Source: Stenogyne calaminthoides
Taxonomy: Eukaryota > Streptophyta > Magnoliopsida > Lamiales > Lamiaceae
Direction: 5' to 3'
Assembly (NCBI GenBank): GCA_037126765.1
Contig: JBBCBC010000027.1
Coordinates: 4,550,406-4,614,405, forward strand
Length of the DNA: 64,000 nucleotides
The translations under genes were made by a program, and so were the position numbers. Below, piece by piece: positions 1 through 10,311 of the stretch; positions within the stretch are counted from its first letter, which is position 1; every line of letters starts with the position of its first letter. The notes beneath the pieces are model-generated. The model searched no databases. It was not told the origin of the DNA and saw nothing but the letters and a program-made list of their open reading frames with translations.

Positions 1-943
1 ATGTTCAACGACTAGAAAGGACAAAGTTGCATACTTTCGGCCATACTGCCTCTGAGAAGAATCATATCAACCCTGCAAACCTACCTTAAATAGACCGAAA
101 TTCGAATTGCTCTCCAACGGCTAGTTCGATTTCGTGCCTATAAATAAGGGATCAAACCTTCATAGTAAGGTTACGGAAATTATTCACAAGCAAAAGCTCT
201 CAAGATTTCCACACGAAGAACACAATTACAAGAGTTATTCTTAAGTGTTCATCCCTTAGTTCTTAGCAGAATACTTATCCTCTAGCTCTTGGCTACTTAG
301 AAGATAGGATAGTATTCCAGTTGGAACAAAACAAATCTTATACCAAAACACTGTTAGGTTAAGTTTGTTATAGCAAGATTTCTATCTAGGGTTTCTAGAT
401 TAGATTTCTGGGATTGGTTGAGTGTGAACTCGTTAAATATTTGTTGGTTGTATTGTGTTGGACTAACACATTAAACTAAGTTCAGTTGGTTAAGTTGGTT
501 CCCCTGCTGATAGGGAAGAGAGGACGTAGGACAAGTTGTTCGAACCACTATAAATCATTGTGCCTTTAATCTGCTTTACACATACTTGCACACAACTTAT
601 TATTTGCATGTATATTCTGCACCTAGATCAGATTAGCATCAAGCTTCTGATCTGATCAGTTTGACATTTTAGTCACCTGATCCGAATTGTTGGTCAGAAT
701 CTCATTTGAGTAAAACTGGTTTTCTACACGGGTTAACTTATCTTCCACACCATCAGTTAAGTTGATAGACGCCGAATTGATCTGTCTACCAGATCAGTAA
801 GTCGGATATCAGTCCAAACTGATTCACATCGCACTCTGATCAGACATACGTGCAAATCACATCTGATCCACGAAAAGTTTTGAAGTCTATTCACCCCTCC
901 CCTCTAGACTTCAACCCTCACTGAAACCCGTTCGGGACCTACA
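1..943 (+). repeat. Partial LTR of a copia-type element, cut by the window edge
   Basis: This stretch aligns over its whole length, without net gaps, to 1642-2584, the last 943 bases of the 5' LTR of the complete element to the right. It ends in the same CCTACA terminus. It holds the same TATAAATA box (139-146). The left part lies outside the window, so it may be a solo LTR or the 3' LTR of a second element. It is not part of the element at 1118-15104, because that element has its own matching target-site duplication. In the patch matching 2414-2461 this copy agrees with the 3' LTR rather than the 5' LTR. Confidence 0.95.
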
Positions 944-1112
944 ATATCTATAACAAAGTTCAAATATTGATGTAATATTTATATTTATGAGTAAAATATC
1001 GATTAATTTTTAAAACAAATAATTTTGACATATGTTTTACTAAATTAAATTTACGAAATTTATAACAAATAGTTTATATTAGTATCTTGCTATAATATAA
1101 AAATTCACAAAA
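944..1112. other. AT-rich spacer between two LTRs
   Basis: About 170 bases of AT-rich sequence separate the partial LTR from the complete element. No reading frame or motif is visible. It joins in sequence to the DNA after 15109, so it is the old host site into which the complete element inserted. Confidence 0.7.
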
Positions 1113-1117
1113 ATATA
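1113..1117. repeat. Left target-site duplication ATATA
   Basis: ATATA directly precedes the TGTT start of the 5' LTR. The same five bases follow the 3' LTR at 15105-15109. A 5-bp duplication is the usual footprint of copia integrase. The site is low complexity, so the match alone is weak, but it coincides exactly with both LTR ends. Confidence 0.85.
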
Positions 1118-2584
1118 TGTTGGGAAATTTATTAAGTTTTGATAAAAGTTCCAAAATAGATGTAATATGACTAGTCAGAATCTGTTAGCTGACTGATGTT
1201 TTATATTGAGAACTAGGTTGACCAGTTGAGAACTGATGTATAGAGCAACTGATGTATAAATTAGATTAGAACAGACATTGAGGAGGAACTCAATGTGTAT
1301 AGCTCTTAGTCTTGAAGATCAGTTATAAAGATCACTTATGAAGATCAGAAGAGAAGAACTGAAGATCTGAAGATATCAAGAACTGAAGACAGATAAAACA
1401 CATCAGATGAAGTCAGTAAGTTGAGCTAAGACAACTTACAATCAAAGACTTCATATCGGGCAGATCAGTTCACCTGATCTGTTCAGTTCTAAGAAGTGTT
1501 CTAAAAGTTCATTATACTTTCAGAAAGGTCGATCAGACAGCAAGCATAAAACCTATCAAAACCAGATTGAATGGTACTTGCTAGCCTATGAGAGATCGAC
1601 ACGACTGTACGGAACTGATAGGACTCAGGGTTGGAGGCTCAATGTTCAACGACTAGAAAGGACAAAGTTGCATACTTTCGGCCATACTGCCTCTGAGAAG
1701 AATCATATCAACCCTGCAAACCTACCTTAAATAGACCGAAATTCGAATTGCTCTCCAACGGCTAGTTCGATTTCGTGCCTATAAATAAGGGATCAAACCT
1801 TCATAGTAAGGTTACGGAAATTATTCACAAGCAAAAGCTCTCAAGATTTCCACACGAAGAACACAATTACAAGAGTTATTCTTAAGTGTTCATCCCTTAG
1901 TTCTTAGCAGAATACTTATCCTCTAGCTCTTGGCTACTTAGAAGATAGGATAGTATTCCAGTTGGAACAAAACAAATCTTATACCAAAACACTGTTAGGT
2001 TAAGTTTGTTATAACAAGATTTCTATCTAGGGTTTCTAGATTAGATTTCTGGGATTGGTTGAGTGTGAACTCGTTAAATATTTGTTGGTTGTATTGTGTT
2101 GGACTAACACATTAAACTAAGTTCAGTTGGTTAAGTTGGTTCCCCTGCTGATAGGGAAGAGAGGACGTAGGACAAGTTGTTCGAACCACTATAAATCTGT
2201 GTGCCTTTAATCTGCTTTACACATACTTGCACACAACTTGTTATTTGCATGTATATTCTGCACCTAGATCAGATTAGCATCAAGCTTATGATCTGATCAG
2301 TTTGACATTTTAGTCACCTGATCCAAACTGTTGGTCAGAATCTCATTTGAGTAAAACTGGTTTTCTACACGGGTTAACTTATCTTCCACACCATCAGTTA
2401 AGTTGATAGACGCCAATCGATCCGCTCACCGATCGAGAAGTCGGATATCGATCCAAAATCGATTCACATCGCACTCTGATCAGACATACGTGCAAACACA
2501 TCTGATCCACGAAAAAGTTTTTGAAGTCTATTCACCGCTCCCCTCTAGACTTCAACCCTCACTGAAACCCGTTCAGGACCTACA
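1118..2584 (+). repeat. 5' LTR
   Basis: Begins TGTTGG and ends CCTACA, the same termini as the 3' LTR, and is followed two bases later by the primer-binding site. It carries a TATAAATA box at 1780-1787. One block (2414-2461) differs strongly from both other LTR copies in the window, while the bases on either side agree. Nearly all differences in that block fall on CAG or CTG triplets. Confidence 0.96.
1780..1787 (+). promoter_or_regulatory. TATA box of the 5' LTR promoter
   Basis: TATAAATA lies about 800 bases before the LTR end in a position conserved in all three LTR copies (139-146 and 14310-14317). Transcription of the element would be expected to start about 30 bases downstream. The box is seen directly; its use is inferred. 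Confidence 0.65.
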
Positions 2585-2586
2585 AG

Positions 2587-2598
2587 TGGTATCAGAGC
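2587..2598 (+). promoter_or_regulatory. Primer-binding site for initiator methionine tRNA
   Basis: TGGTATCAGAGC is complementary to the 3' end of plant initiator tRNA-Met, the standard primer of plant copia elements. It starts two bases after the LTR end. Confidence 0.93.
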
Positions 2599-2726
2599 AG
2601 TGGTTCTACTGACCACTGGCTTTGAATATCATTGGTTCTTGAGGAAGAACCTTTGTGGTCACTTGAACTGATCTTTTAAAACCTTTTTTTTAAACCCGTT
2701 TTCTTAAAAACAAAATCACCACAAGC

Positions 2727-4397
2727 ATGGATAACACTTCAGGTATGCATCATAATCTACCCATGTTTTCTGTTGATGGGTATACAGATTGGTCCATAGA
2801 CATGAGAGACCATCTGGGAGTGATTAGCAACAAAATGGATGAGATTCTTGAGATAGGACCGATTATCATCTATCACTACAACCCAGCTGAAGCAGGACGA
2901 GATCCCACACAACCAGTTGGAGCAAGAATCAGAAAGAGTCCCTGTCTGATGGATGCAGATGAGAGGAAATTGTCTAACCTGGATACTGTTGCCAGACATC
3001 TCATCATGAAAACCATGGATGCTACTACAAGAGAGAAAGTAAAGCACCTGAAGATAGCTAAGGAAGTCTGGGATACGCTTGCTGAAATCTGCAGAGGGAA
3101 TGAACAGATCAAGGACAACAGACTGCAAGCTGAGCTAGTTGTATTTGAGAAACTCAAGATGTTGCCGAATGAAACAGTTGATCAATTTGATGGAAGGATC
3201 ACACGAGGAGTCAACCTACTTCGTGATCTCGGACGAGTAATGTCAAACAAGGATATCAACTACAAGATTCTCAGATCGCTGACTGAGAAATGGGATACGA
3301 AGGTGACTGTGATTAAGGACTGTCAAGATATTGCTACAATGAAACCAAATGATCTAATCTTCAGTTTGAAAGCTCATGAGTTCAACCTGATCGAGAGAGG
3401 ACAAGGATCTGGTGATGTCCCAGCTGAAACTACTTCTAATCCTAAATCAGTTGCATTTCAGGCAGCAAGTAGTAGTTCACGAATTGTGGAACCAGTTGGA
3501 AACATCATCAGTCAAGCTGAACAAATTGCCCTACTGACAAGAAAGCTGGAAAGAACAAATGTTCAAATGGGCAAATACAGGAAGTTTTATGATGACTATA
3601 GAAGGAATAGAGGAAGAGATCGTCGTTCATCTTACAGATCGCAAGAGAGGTATCGTTCATCTGACAATCGAGATAACAGAAGAGAAGAAAGACAGGACGA
3701 TCATTCTGACGAAAGGAAGGATGATCGAAGAGATGACCGGAAAGAAAGCAGACGTGATGATCGATCAGATAGGAAAGGTTCTGACTATCGACAGAATGGA
3801 AAGTCTCCTGACAGGCATCACAGAAGACATGATTCTCCAGGCAGAGGAAGCTCAGGGGATTTAAGAGTGTGCTATAACTATCAGAAACCAGGCCATTACA
3901 TTGCTGACTGTTCTGACCTGACCCCCAAGGAAAGAGAGGAGAAAAGAAACAGAAGAGAACATAGATACAGGGACAGAAAAGTTATGGTTGCAGATACGTT
4001 TGGCATTGATGATTCCTACTTGCCCTCAGATGATTCTAGTTACTCATCTGTCGAAGACTTCTGTTTGATAACGACAACTGATGATGTCAATGATCTGAGC
4101 ATCTTATCTGATGACGACATCTGTCTCATGGCCAGAGAAACATATCAAACAGAGGTACTTTCTAACTCTTTTGTGCCTCTTTCTTCCACACCACATGTGC
4201 CGAGCACATCTGCAGGAGAGGTCAACTTGCAGGTCTACAATGACCAATTGCTTGATGATCTTTCCAATGAAATAAATACTTATACACGAGTGGAAGTTGA
4301 GAACGATAACCTGAGAGCTGAGAACATCAGGCTTGTTAAAGAAATTGAGGCAAGTAGAGCAGCTGAACTAAAATCACCAAACTCGCTCGAAAGATGA
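2727..4397 (+). CDS. Retrotransposon gag polyprotein
   Basis: An open frame of 556 codons starts 128 bases after the primer site. Residues 1-230 or so have the form of the copia gag (UBN2-type) domain, including the W-D-L/E-I-type helices around residues 110-170. Residues 285-380 are a very charged Arg/Asp/Glu/Ser low-complexity region that could bind RNA. A zinc-knuckle-like motif follows at 382-395, but the second cysteine is tyrosine (C-x2-Y-x4-H-x4-C), so it probably does not bind zinc normally. The frame then runs into a Ser/Asp-rich tail and ends within a disturbed patch near 4375-4450; related gags continue further. Gag would form the virus-like particle. Confidence 0.9.
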   Translation: MDNTSGMHHNLPMFSVDGYTDWSIDMRDHLGVISNKMDEILEIGPIIIYHYNPAEAGRDPTQPVGARIRKSPCLMDADERKLSNLDTVARHLIMKTMDATTREKVKHLKIAKEVWDTLAEICRGNEQIKDNRLQAELVVFEKLKMLPNETVDQFDGRITRGVNLLRDLGRVMSNKDINYKILRSLTEKWDTKVTVIKDCQDIATMKPNDLIFSLKAHEFNLIERGQGSGDVPAETTSNPKSVAFQAASSSSRIVEPVGNIISQAEQIALLTRKLERTNVQMGKYRKFYDDYRRNRGRDRRSSYRSQERYRSSDNRDNRREERQDDHSDERKDDRRDDRKESRRDDRSDRKGSDYRQNGKSPDRHHRRHDSPGRGSSGDLRVCYNYQKPGHYIADCSDLTPKEREEKRNRREHRYRDRKVMVADTFGIDDSYLPSDDSSYSSVEDFCLITTTDDVNDLSILSDDDICLMARETYQTEVLSNSFVPLSSTPHVPSTSAGEVNLQVYNDQLLDDLSNEINTYTRVEVENDNLRAENIRLVKEIEASRAAELKSPNSLER

Positions 4398-5239
4398 CTA
4401 CGTAATCGAGTTTCAAGGTCGGTTCTCCGATCGAAAAACCGGTTAAGGAACAAATGGGCTCAACCTACAACAAGCCAGTGAACTCAAATCTTTTCAGGCT
4501 AAGTTTGATGAACTCTTCCGGATGCATGAGAATCTGAAAGTTTTTGAGGACGGTCTACGTAAGAAAATAGAGGTTTTTACGAAATCTTTTAAAACTGTTC
4601 AAGACTTGAACAACTATTTTAGTACGTCGACTGACAAGAAGGGAATTGGGTATGAAATCCCTTCTGGATCCTCAAAAGCCCCGTCTGGTTCACATCAGAA
4701 AAGTGTAACCAAACGAGTTTCTGACCAAGATACACGAAATGCCAAATCTGTATCTGGTAAGGGAAAAGGACCAGCTGATCAGACAAGGCAAGTGTCAGAT
4801 CAGAAAGGGAACATAAATGAACCCCAACTGATCAGACATCGACCACGTATCATCGATGAACCCGTTCTTTTCCGAGGAGACCACAACCAATCAAAGAGTA
4901 GGCATCGTGGCTAGACCATCTCGTAAGGGGATACCCCGGTGATGCAGACTCAAAATTTAAGTACTAACAAGCAAGCTAAGAGTAAACTGCTAAGACCAAT
5001 TATGCCAGAAAGATATGAATCTTTTAATGGTAGCAGTCGTACCTACCCTTACAATCAGAAACCTAGGGATCTTTTTTTGCCCCACTGGATTAAAAGAAGA
5101 CAAGTCTCAATGAAAAATCCCAAGTCTCTGATTTATCCAATGCTCACACTCATAATCATACGAACCAGATTGCATATGAAGAGATGTATGAATATGTAGA
5201 TGTTTATAGAGATGATCAAGCCTTACGCTTTCAACAGAG
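4398..5239 (+). pseudogene. Broken gag tail / gag-pol linker
   Basis: Two short open stretches remain: 4522-4914 and 4939-5199, in different frames. They are rich in Lys, Ser, Asp and Gln and carry no catalytic motif. They continue the helical tail of gag towards the protease. The first break (4380-4450) lies in a patch unusually rich in CG dinucleotides for this element. I see the breaks directly; that this was one frame is inferred from the general layout of copia elements. Confidence 0.6.
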
Positions 5240-5680
5240 GTGCCAAATATGTTTGGATCCCGAAAGGTACCTCTAACCCCCCAGGACCCGATTCTACTGG
5301 GGTACCTAAAGTCTGAATTGTTTGCAGAATCGCTTGGGACTGGTAAATAAGGGTGGAGAAACAGACCATTTATCTGGTACATAGATAGTGGATGCTCAAG
5401 ACACATGACAGAAGCCGTTTCTCCTTAGCAACTATGTTGAAAGACCGGTCCCAAGAGTTCTCTTTGGTGATGATAACTTTGGTCATACCGTAGAGAGTTT
5501 TAACCTTAGTGAACGATGACGTCATGATCACAAAAGTTTCATATGTTGATGGATTAAAGCACAACTTTGTTATCTCGCTTCCGCGATTCACGACAATGGT
5601 TTCGATGTTGAGTTCTCGATGTAAAAAAATGCACAAATGTAAATCGAGCTACTCAACAGATCTTCTTGATTAGTTCAAGA
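5240..5680 (+). pseudogene. Copia aspartic protease remnant
   Basis: A stretch reading WYIDSGCSRHMT at 5375-5410 holds the D-S-G active site of retropepsin-type proteases in the form typical of copia elements. Just upstream (about 5246-5262) lies the conserved W-x-P-K motif. After 5413 the frame shifts repeatedly. Recognisable pieces of the rest of the domain appear in other frames up to about 5600. The protease would cleave the Gag-Pol polyprotein; as written here it cannot be made in full. Confidence 0.85.
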
Positions 5681-5689
5681 AAATGAATG

Positions 5690-6590
5690 ATATACATGAG
5701 ATTGGAAATAGTTTTCCAAGAAATGCATGCACGATTGTTAAGAGTTCTAAGAGCTCCAAATTTCTCGCACAAGAGGATGAGCCATCTGAACTTTAAGACT
5801 CTTAACAAGATAGCAAGGATGTCTTTGGTGGAAGGGCTCCCGAATGAAGTTTTCTCTAAGGATCAGACATGTTCAGCATGTCAGAAGGGAAAGCAAGTCA
5901 AAGCTTCATTCAAAGGGATACCTTCTCCTCCATCCAAAATCTTTAAAGAATCGCCCATATGGATTTGTTTGGACCGATTACACCTCTAAGTTTCATGGAC
6001 GCAAATACACTCTGGTGGTCGTGGATGATTATTTCAAGTTCACCTGGGTTATATTCTTGTACAAGAAAAGTGAAACTACAACCAAACTACCAGAGCTGCT
6101 CAAGAAAATTCAAAATGAGAAGGGTCTCAGCATAGTGAAAATCAGATCAGACAAAGGTACTGAATTCCTTAACCAGTTTATATCGATTTTTTTTCGAAGT
6201 TTGGTATCTACAAAGATGAGACATCAACTGCAAAAGAACACCACAATAGAATGACGAAGCGAAAAGAAGAAGAACATAACACTCAAAGAAGTTCGCGACG
6301 CACTATGTTAAATTTAACATGCAACTCAAAGTCATTTCTGGGCAGAAGCTATCAATACAGCTTGTCACACGCAGAACAAATGTTCTCTGACTAAGATTCA
6401 CTTTAAAACACCCTATAAACTGTGGAAGGGCAGAAAACCTCGTGTTTCTTACTTCCATGTTTTTGGGTGCAAGTGTTTCATACAGAACAATGGGAAGAGT
6501 CAGTTGAAAACTTTTGATGCCAAAGCAGATGAGGGTATATTCTTCGGATATTCCTCAACCAAAGAAGGCATTTAGGGTCTTCAAATGATT
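5690..6590 (+). pseudogene. Copia integrase remnant (pre-integrase zinc region, core, C-terminal part)
   Basis: The pre-integrase part (5760-5945) shows the end of the HHCC zinc motif, with C-x2-C in TCSACQKGKQ. The catalytic core follows in another frame (5980-6254) with the first two acidic sites visible, in VVVDDY and SDKGTEF. The region around the third catalytic residue (6200-6310) is frame-broken. A later conserved block with FHVFGCKCF (6461-6487) marks the end of the core. Integrase would insert the cDNA into the host chromosome. Several frameshifts and stops separate the pieces. Confidence 0.85.
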
Positions 6591-8149
6591 TAACCCTAGT
6601 TGTGGAAGAAACACCCCATGTGGTCATTGATGAGACATCTTCTGATCAGGAGAAATCGGCCTCAGAACAGACGGCACCAGTTGCAATTGCTATTCCAGAT
6701 GCACATAAAATGGATCAGCTAAGGCTCAAAGGAAAGGAACCAAAGTACGTCAAAGTATATGTTCCTAACTTTGACCTTGATGATCCACCAGGTCAAAAAG
6801 ACCCTCAGTGCGCTGGCATTAACCGCTTGAAGAAGAAGCCGGCATACAAATGAGACAAGAATAATTGAACCATCTCGTTGGTGGAGAACACCGATGTTCT
6901 TGCAGATGACTTGAAAGACATGATGAGTCCAAAATTAGTTGAGACATGTCCATGCCAAGTGGATCCTACTCAAGTACCTCTCCCAGTCTCTAGTGATGAA
7001 TCTTTATCAGAAGAGGATGATGTTCTCCAAACATATGACAATCAGGACAGAAGGACCTGGATAACCAGTCATCCAACTGATCTGATCATCGGAGACCCAT
7101 CTGATAGAGTTAGAACCAGACATCAGATTGGTGAAAGTGCAATGTATTGTTGTTATCTGTCTTTGAAGGAACCACTCACAGTTGAAGAAGCTCTTCAAGA
7201 TGCAAGCTGGATTCTAGCCATGCAAGAAGAACTAGAACAGGTTTGAAAGAAATCAAGTTTGGGAACTTGTGAGCGGACCAACTCATCAAGATGTGATTGG
7301 TACTAAGTGGGTATTCAAGAACAAGAAGGATGAGCACAATGTAATAACCGTAAATAAGGCAAGACTTGTTCTTAAGGGATATTCACAATCGGAAGGATTG
7401 ATTATGATGAAACCTTTGCACCCGATCGCTCACACGAAGCCATTCGGCTATTTACGCTTATCAAATTTCATAGGGATTTCTTCGTGTATCGATGGATGTA
7501 AAGAATGCATTCTCAAACGGGGTGCTAGCTGAGGAAGTTTATGTTGAACAACCTCCTGGCTTTGAAATAAGCAACCAAGTGTACCGTTTAAGAAAAGCTC
7601 TTTATGGACTGAAACAGGCTCCTAGAGCTTGGTATGATACATTGTCCCAGTTCTTGATAGAGAATGGATTTACCAAGGGCTTGATTGATCGGACCTTGTT
7701 CAGAATAGAAGATGGAGAAGATATTCTCTTAGTTCAGATCTATGTGGACGACATTATATTTGGCTCTCCCAATCAGAAGCTATGTGAGAAATTCAGTAAG
7801 CTGATGCAAGAGAAATTTGAGATGTCCATGATGGGTCAGATGAGCTATTTTCTAGGTCTACAAGTCAAGCAATCTCACACTAGGATCTTCATCTGTCAGG
7901 CAAAATACACAAGGAATTTGTTGGCTAAGTATGGAGTTCAGAACTGCAAGGAAGTCAGAATTTCAATGTTGACTGCATTCAAGATGGATCCATATGAAGG
8001 TGGTAAGAAGACTAATCAGGAAGAGTATAGGGCAATGATTGGATCTTTACTTATACCTATTTATGACATCACCGGATATAACATTTGCGATGAGGTGTAT
8101 GTGCGGATTTCGAGCAAATCCCAAACAAAAACCACCTTGAAGCGATAAG
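6591..8149 (+). pseudogene. Copia reverse transcriptase remnant
   Basis: The linker between integrase and RT (6602-7246) is acidic and Ser/Pro rich. RT begins near 7150 with the EALQDASWILAMQEEL block, continues with GTKWVFKNK near 7300, breaks in 7420-7495, and is open again in 7492-8148. That stretch holds the substrate-binding block ALYGLKQAPRAWY and the catalytic YVDD at 7741-7752, followed by the FLGLQV block. The polymerase active site itself is intact. Upstream and downstream frameshifts make the copy non-functional as written. Confidence 0.92.
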
Positions 8150-8743
8150 CGGATTCTTAAGTATCTGAAGGTTCTCAGAAACTTAGGTTTATGGTATCCA
8201 AAGAGATGATAATCTAGAGCTTAGTGGGTACTTTCGATTACGATTATGGTGGATGTAGGATAGATAGAAAATCTACATCGGTACTTGCCGGTTCTTGGGA
8301 AGCAAAATTTGGTCTCGTGGTTTTCTAAGAAGCAAACATCTGTTGCCACATCTACTTCTTTGCGAAATATATGGTTGCGAGGTAGTTTGTTGCTCCCCAA
8401 TCGCTCGGCTTTGTCGGCGGTGAGGGATTACAACATAATCGCTACCAATGTACTATCTTCTGTGATAGTAATAGTCTGCGATTGCTATCCGCTGAGAACC
8501 CCGTTCTGCATACAAGATGCAAGCACGTGGACATCAGACATCAGACATCACTTCATAAGAGACCATGCAGAAAAGAAGAACATCATAATGGAAAAGATCC
8601 ATACTGATAAGCAAAGAGCTGATATCTTAACCAAGCCTCTAGCTGAAGTCAGATTTAGAGAATTATGCAACGACCTAGGTCTACTGGATTTAGGAGATGC
8701 AGCCCCAGAGTATTTTGGTGGTCTGATCTCAAACACCAGTTAG
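8150..8743 (+). pseudogene. Copia RNase H remnant
   Basis: The end of pol is recognisable from VSWFSKKQTSVATSTS near 8310-8360, from the HHFIRDHAEKK block near 8545-8578 and from RADILTKPL near 8611-8640. The middle (8340-8520) is frame-broken where family members have the conserved SKAEY-type block. RNase H would remove the RNA template during cDNA synthesis. This is the last pol domain, as expected for copia. Confidence 0.85.
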
Positions 8744-9070
8744 TTAAGAGACTGACCAGTTAGAATCAGTTGAGTAAGGAACCTCAACTGATCATAAAAA
8801 TCAGTTAGGTACTGATCAAATAAAGGAATATTAGATTAAGGGGGAACTAATCAAAAATCGTGTAATGAAATCAAATCAACACAATAATGGAATTAAGAGA
8901 GAATTTCATTGATAAAGACCCGGAGGTTGAAACTTTTCATTACAATAGACCCGGAGGTCGAGAGAAAAATCCTAAACCCTAAACCGATGAGCCTTTTCAC
9001 TTTAGATGAACACGAATGTCATACATGTGGTGCAAAACATAAGGTATTAAAAAAGGGCGACTTGGCTTGA

Positions 9071-9370
9071 TCAAGTTCGCATATACAATACTATATCCAT
9101 ATTACATGTCAGAAATTGCTCATTGATGGTAACCATGTCATCTCGATCGGAACACAAGGTATAGATGGTCATCTCCATGATAAAGGCGACAAATCTGCAA
9201 TCAGGGTGGCAGTGAAGCTTTGCAACGGCCGTTTGGTCATCTTCCGATGAAGAGGAGATCAGGAACAAGGGAAGCATAGGGATGGACTGAGAACCGGAGG
9301 GCTTGCCGGAATAGAAGAAGCCTATTGGCGGAGGACTTGCCGGAATCAAGGACTCACCGGAATTTCTCAT
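9071..9370 (-). CDS. Small antisense ORF inside the retrotransposon
   Basis: From the first ATG (9370-9368) this frame gives a 99-residue protein. It is Pro/Ser rich at the start and has several Cys and His in the middle (residues about 53-60). I do not recognise it. It has no signal peptide or clear membrane segment. A TATAAATA box on the same strand lies about 50 bases upstream. It could be a captured host gene fragment, a regulatory antisense frame like those known from some other plant LTR elements, or chance. Confidence 0.35.
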   Translation of the reverse strand: MRNSGESLIPASPPPIGFFYSGKPSGSQSIPMLPLFLISSSSEDDQTAVAKLHCHPDCRFVAFIMEMTIYTLCSDRDDMVTINEQFLTCNMDIVLYMRT

Positions 9371-9419
9371 GCGCAAACTTGAGGACGAAAATTGATGAAT
9401 GTTTGTCTAAACTCAGCTC

Positions 9420-9427
9420 TATTTATA
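9420..9427 (-). promoter_or_regulatory. Antisense TATA box upstream of the antisense ORF
   Basis: On the minus strand the bases read TATAAATA inside the short palindrome CTCTATAAATAGAG. The box is 50 bases upstream of the ATG at 9370, a spacing that fits a core promoter with a short leader. Function is inferred from spacing alone. Confidence 0.4.
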
Positions 9428-10041
9428 GAGGATAATTGAGGGTGGAAATGCAATTTTTTTAAACCATCATTGCGGGTATATCACATCACGCCAATTCAGG
9501 ATATCGAGGCGACCGTTCGACTCCTCGAGATTTAGGCTTCGGCGGGAGTACATTCCAAGACCCGGATTTGATCAGATTGGTTCAACATAAATCTGATCAG
9601 TTAAGTTGGACATTGTTGGGAAATGTTGGTAAGAGATAGGCAGAACTTCAGATCAACAGATCAGATACGCTTAAGAGATAGGCAGAACTTAAGATCAACA
9701 GATCAACAGATCAGATCAACAGAACCGACATCATGTGGTATTGGCTGATTACAATATCAGTCAATCAGATACGCTTTTCTATCTCTTTTATCTGATTCTT
9801 ATCTAGTTTATTGTACTCAAGTACACATGACGCACATCCTGCAAAGCATTAAATGCAGACGTGGGGAACATGTATTAAATGGTTTTTAATGCGTTATTTA
9901 AAATCCAAAAGCTGCCGGATTAAAATCCTTAACCACATGATCTACTTTTAAATCTCACCGTTTAATCTTGACCATTCATCTCGATTAATCGATTGATTTA
10001 CCGAATCATTTCTCGAAAAACCTCTTTCCCACCAAAATGCC

Positions 10042-10049
10042 TATATATA
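10042..10049 (+). promoter_or_regulatory. Internal TATA box upstream of the accessory frame
   Basis: TATATATA lies 262 bases before the ATG at 10312, within the element and far from the LTR promoter. With the possible leader intron (about 10188-10311) it looks like the start of an independent transcription unit. AT-rich sequence can produce such boxes by chance, so confidence is low. Confidence 0.35.
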
Positions 10050-10311
10050 GTAGGAACCTTTCTTCAAAACCTTTCTTCGCCCTAAATTTTTCAAAGCACC
10101 ATTGCAAAAATTATATTCACTCCGGCAAAGCAAGTTTTTCAAAATCTTTTAAAAATTTACCAGAAAACTTCTTCAAATATTCTTCACTGGTAAATAAATC
10201 TTTGCTTATTGCACTTGCTTGTGTTTATTATGAACTACTCCATATATGTTTGTGATTCTGTGTGTCTTTTGTGATATGCATAGCATTTAACTCACAATTC
10301 ACAATTTGTAG

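Larger units (their letters stand above)
8744..10311. other. Accessory non-coding region between pol and the extra sense frame
   Basis: Sense-strand coding is absent. The stretch holds an antisense reading frame with its own TATA box (see separate entries), a near-duplicate pair of short units around AAGAGATAGGCAGAACTT (9627 and 9671) embedded in AGATCAACAG-type repeats (9640-9725), and a sense TATA-like box at 10042. Just before the ATG at 10312 there is an acceptor-like TTTGTAG. A donor-like CTGGTAAAT lies near 10187. A leader intron is therefore possible. Confidence 0.6.

Noticed and set aside
2757..3157. Antisense open frames opposite gag
   Set aside because: They mirror the codon pattern of gag, lack motifs and have no promoter; shadows of the real frame.
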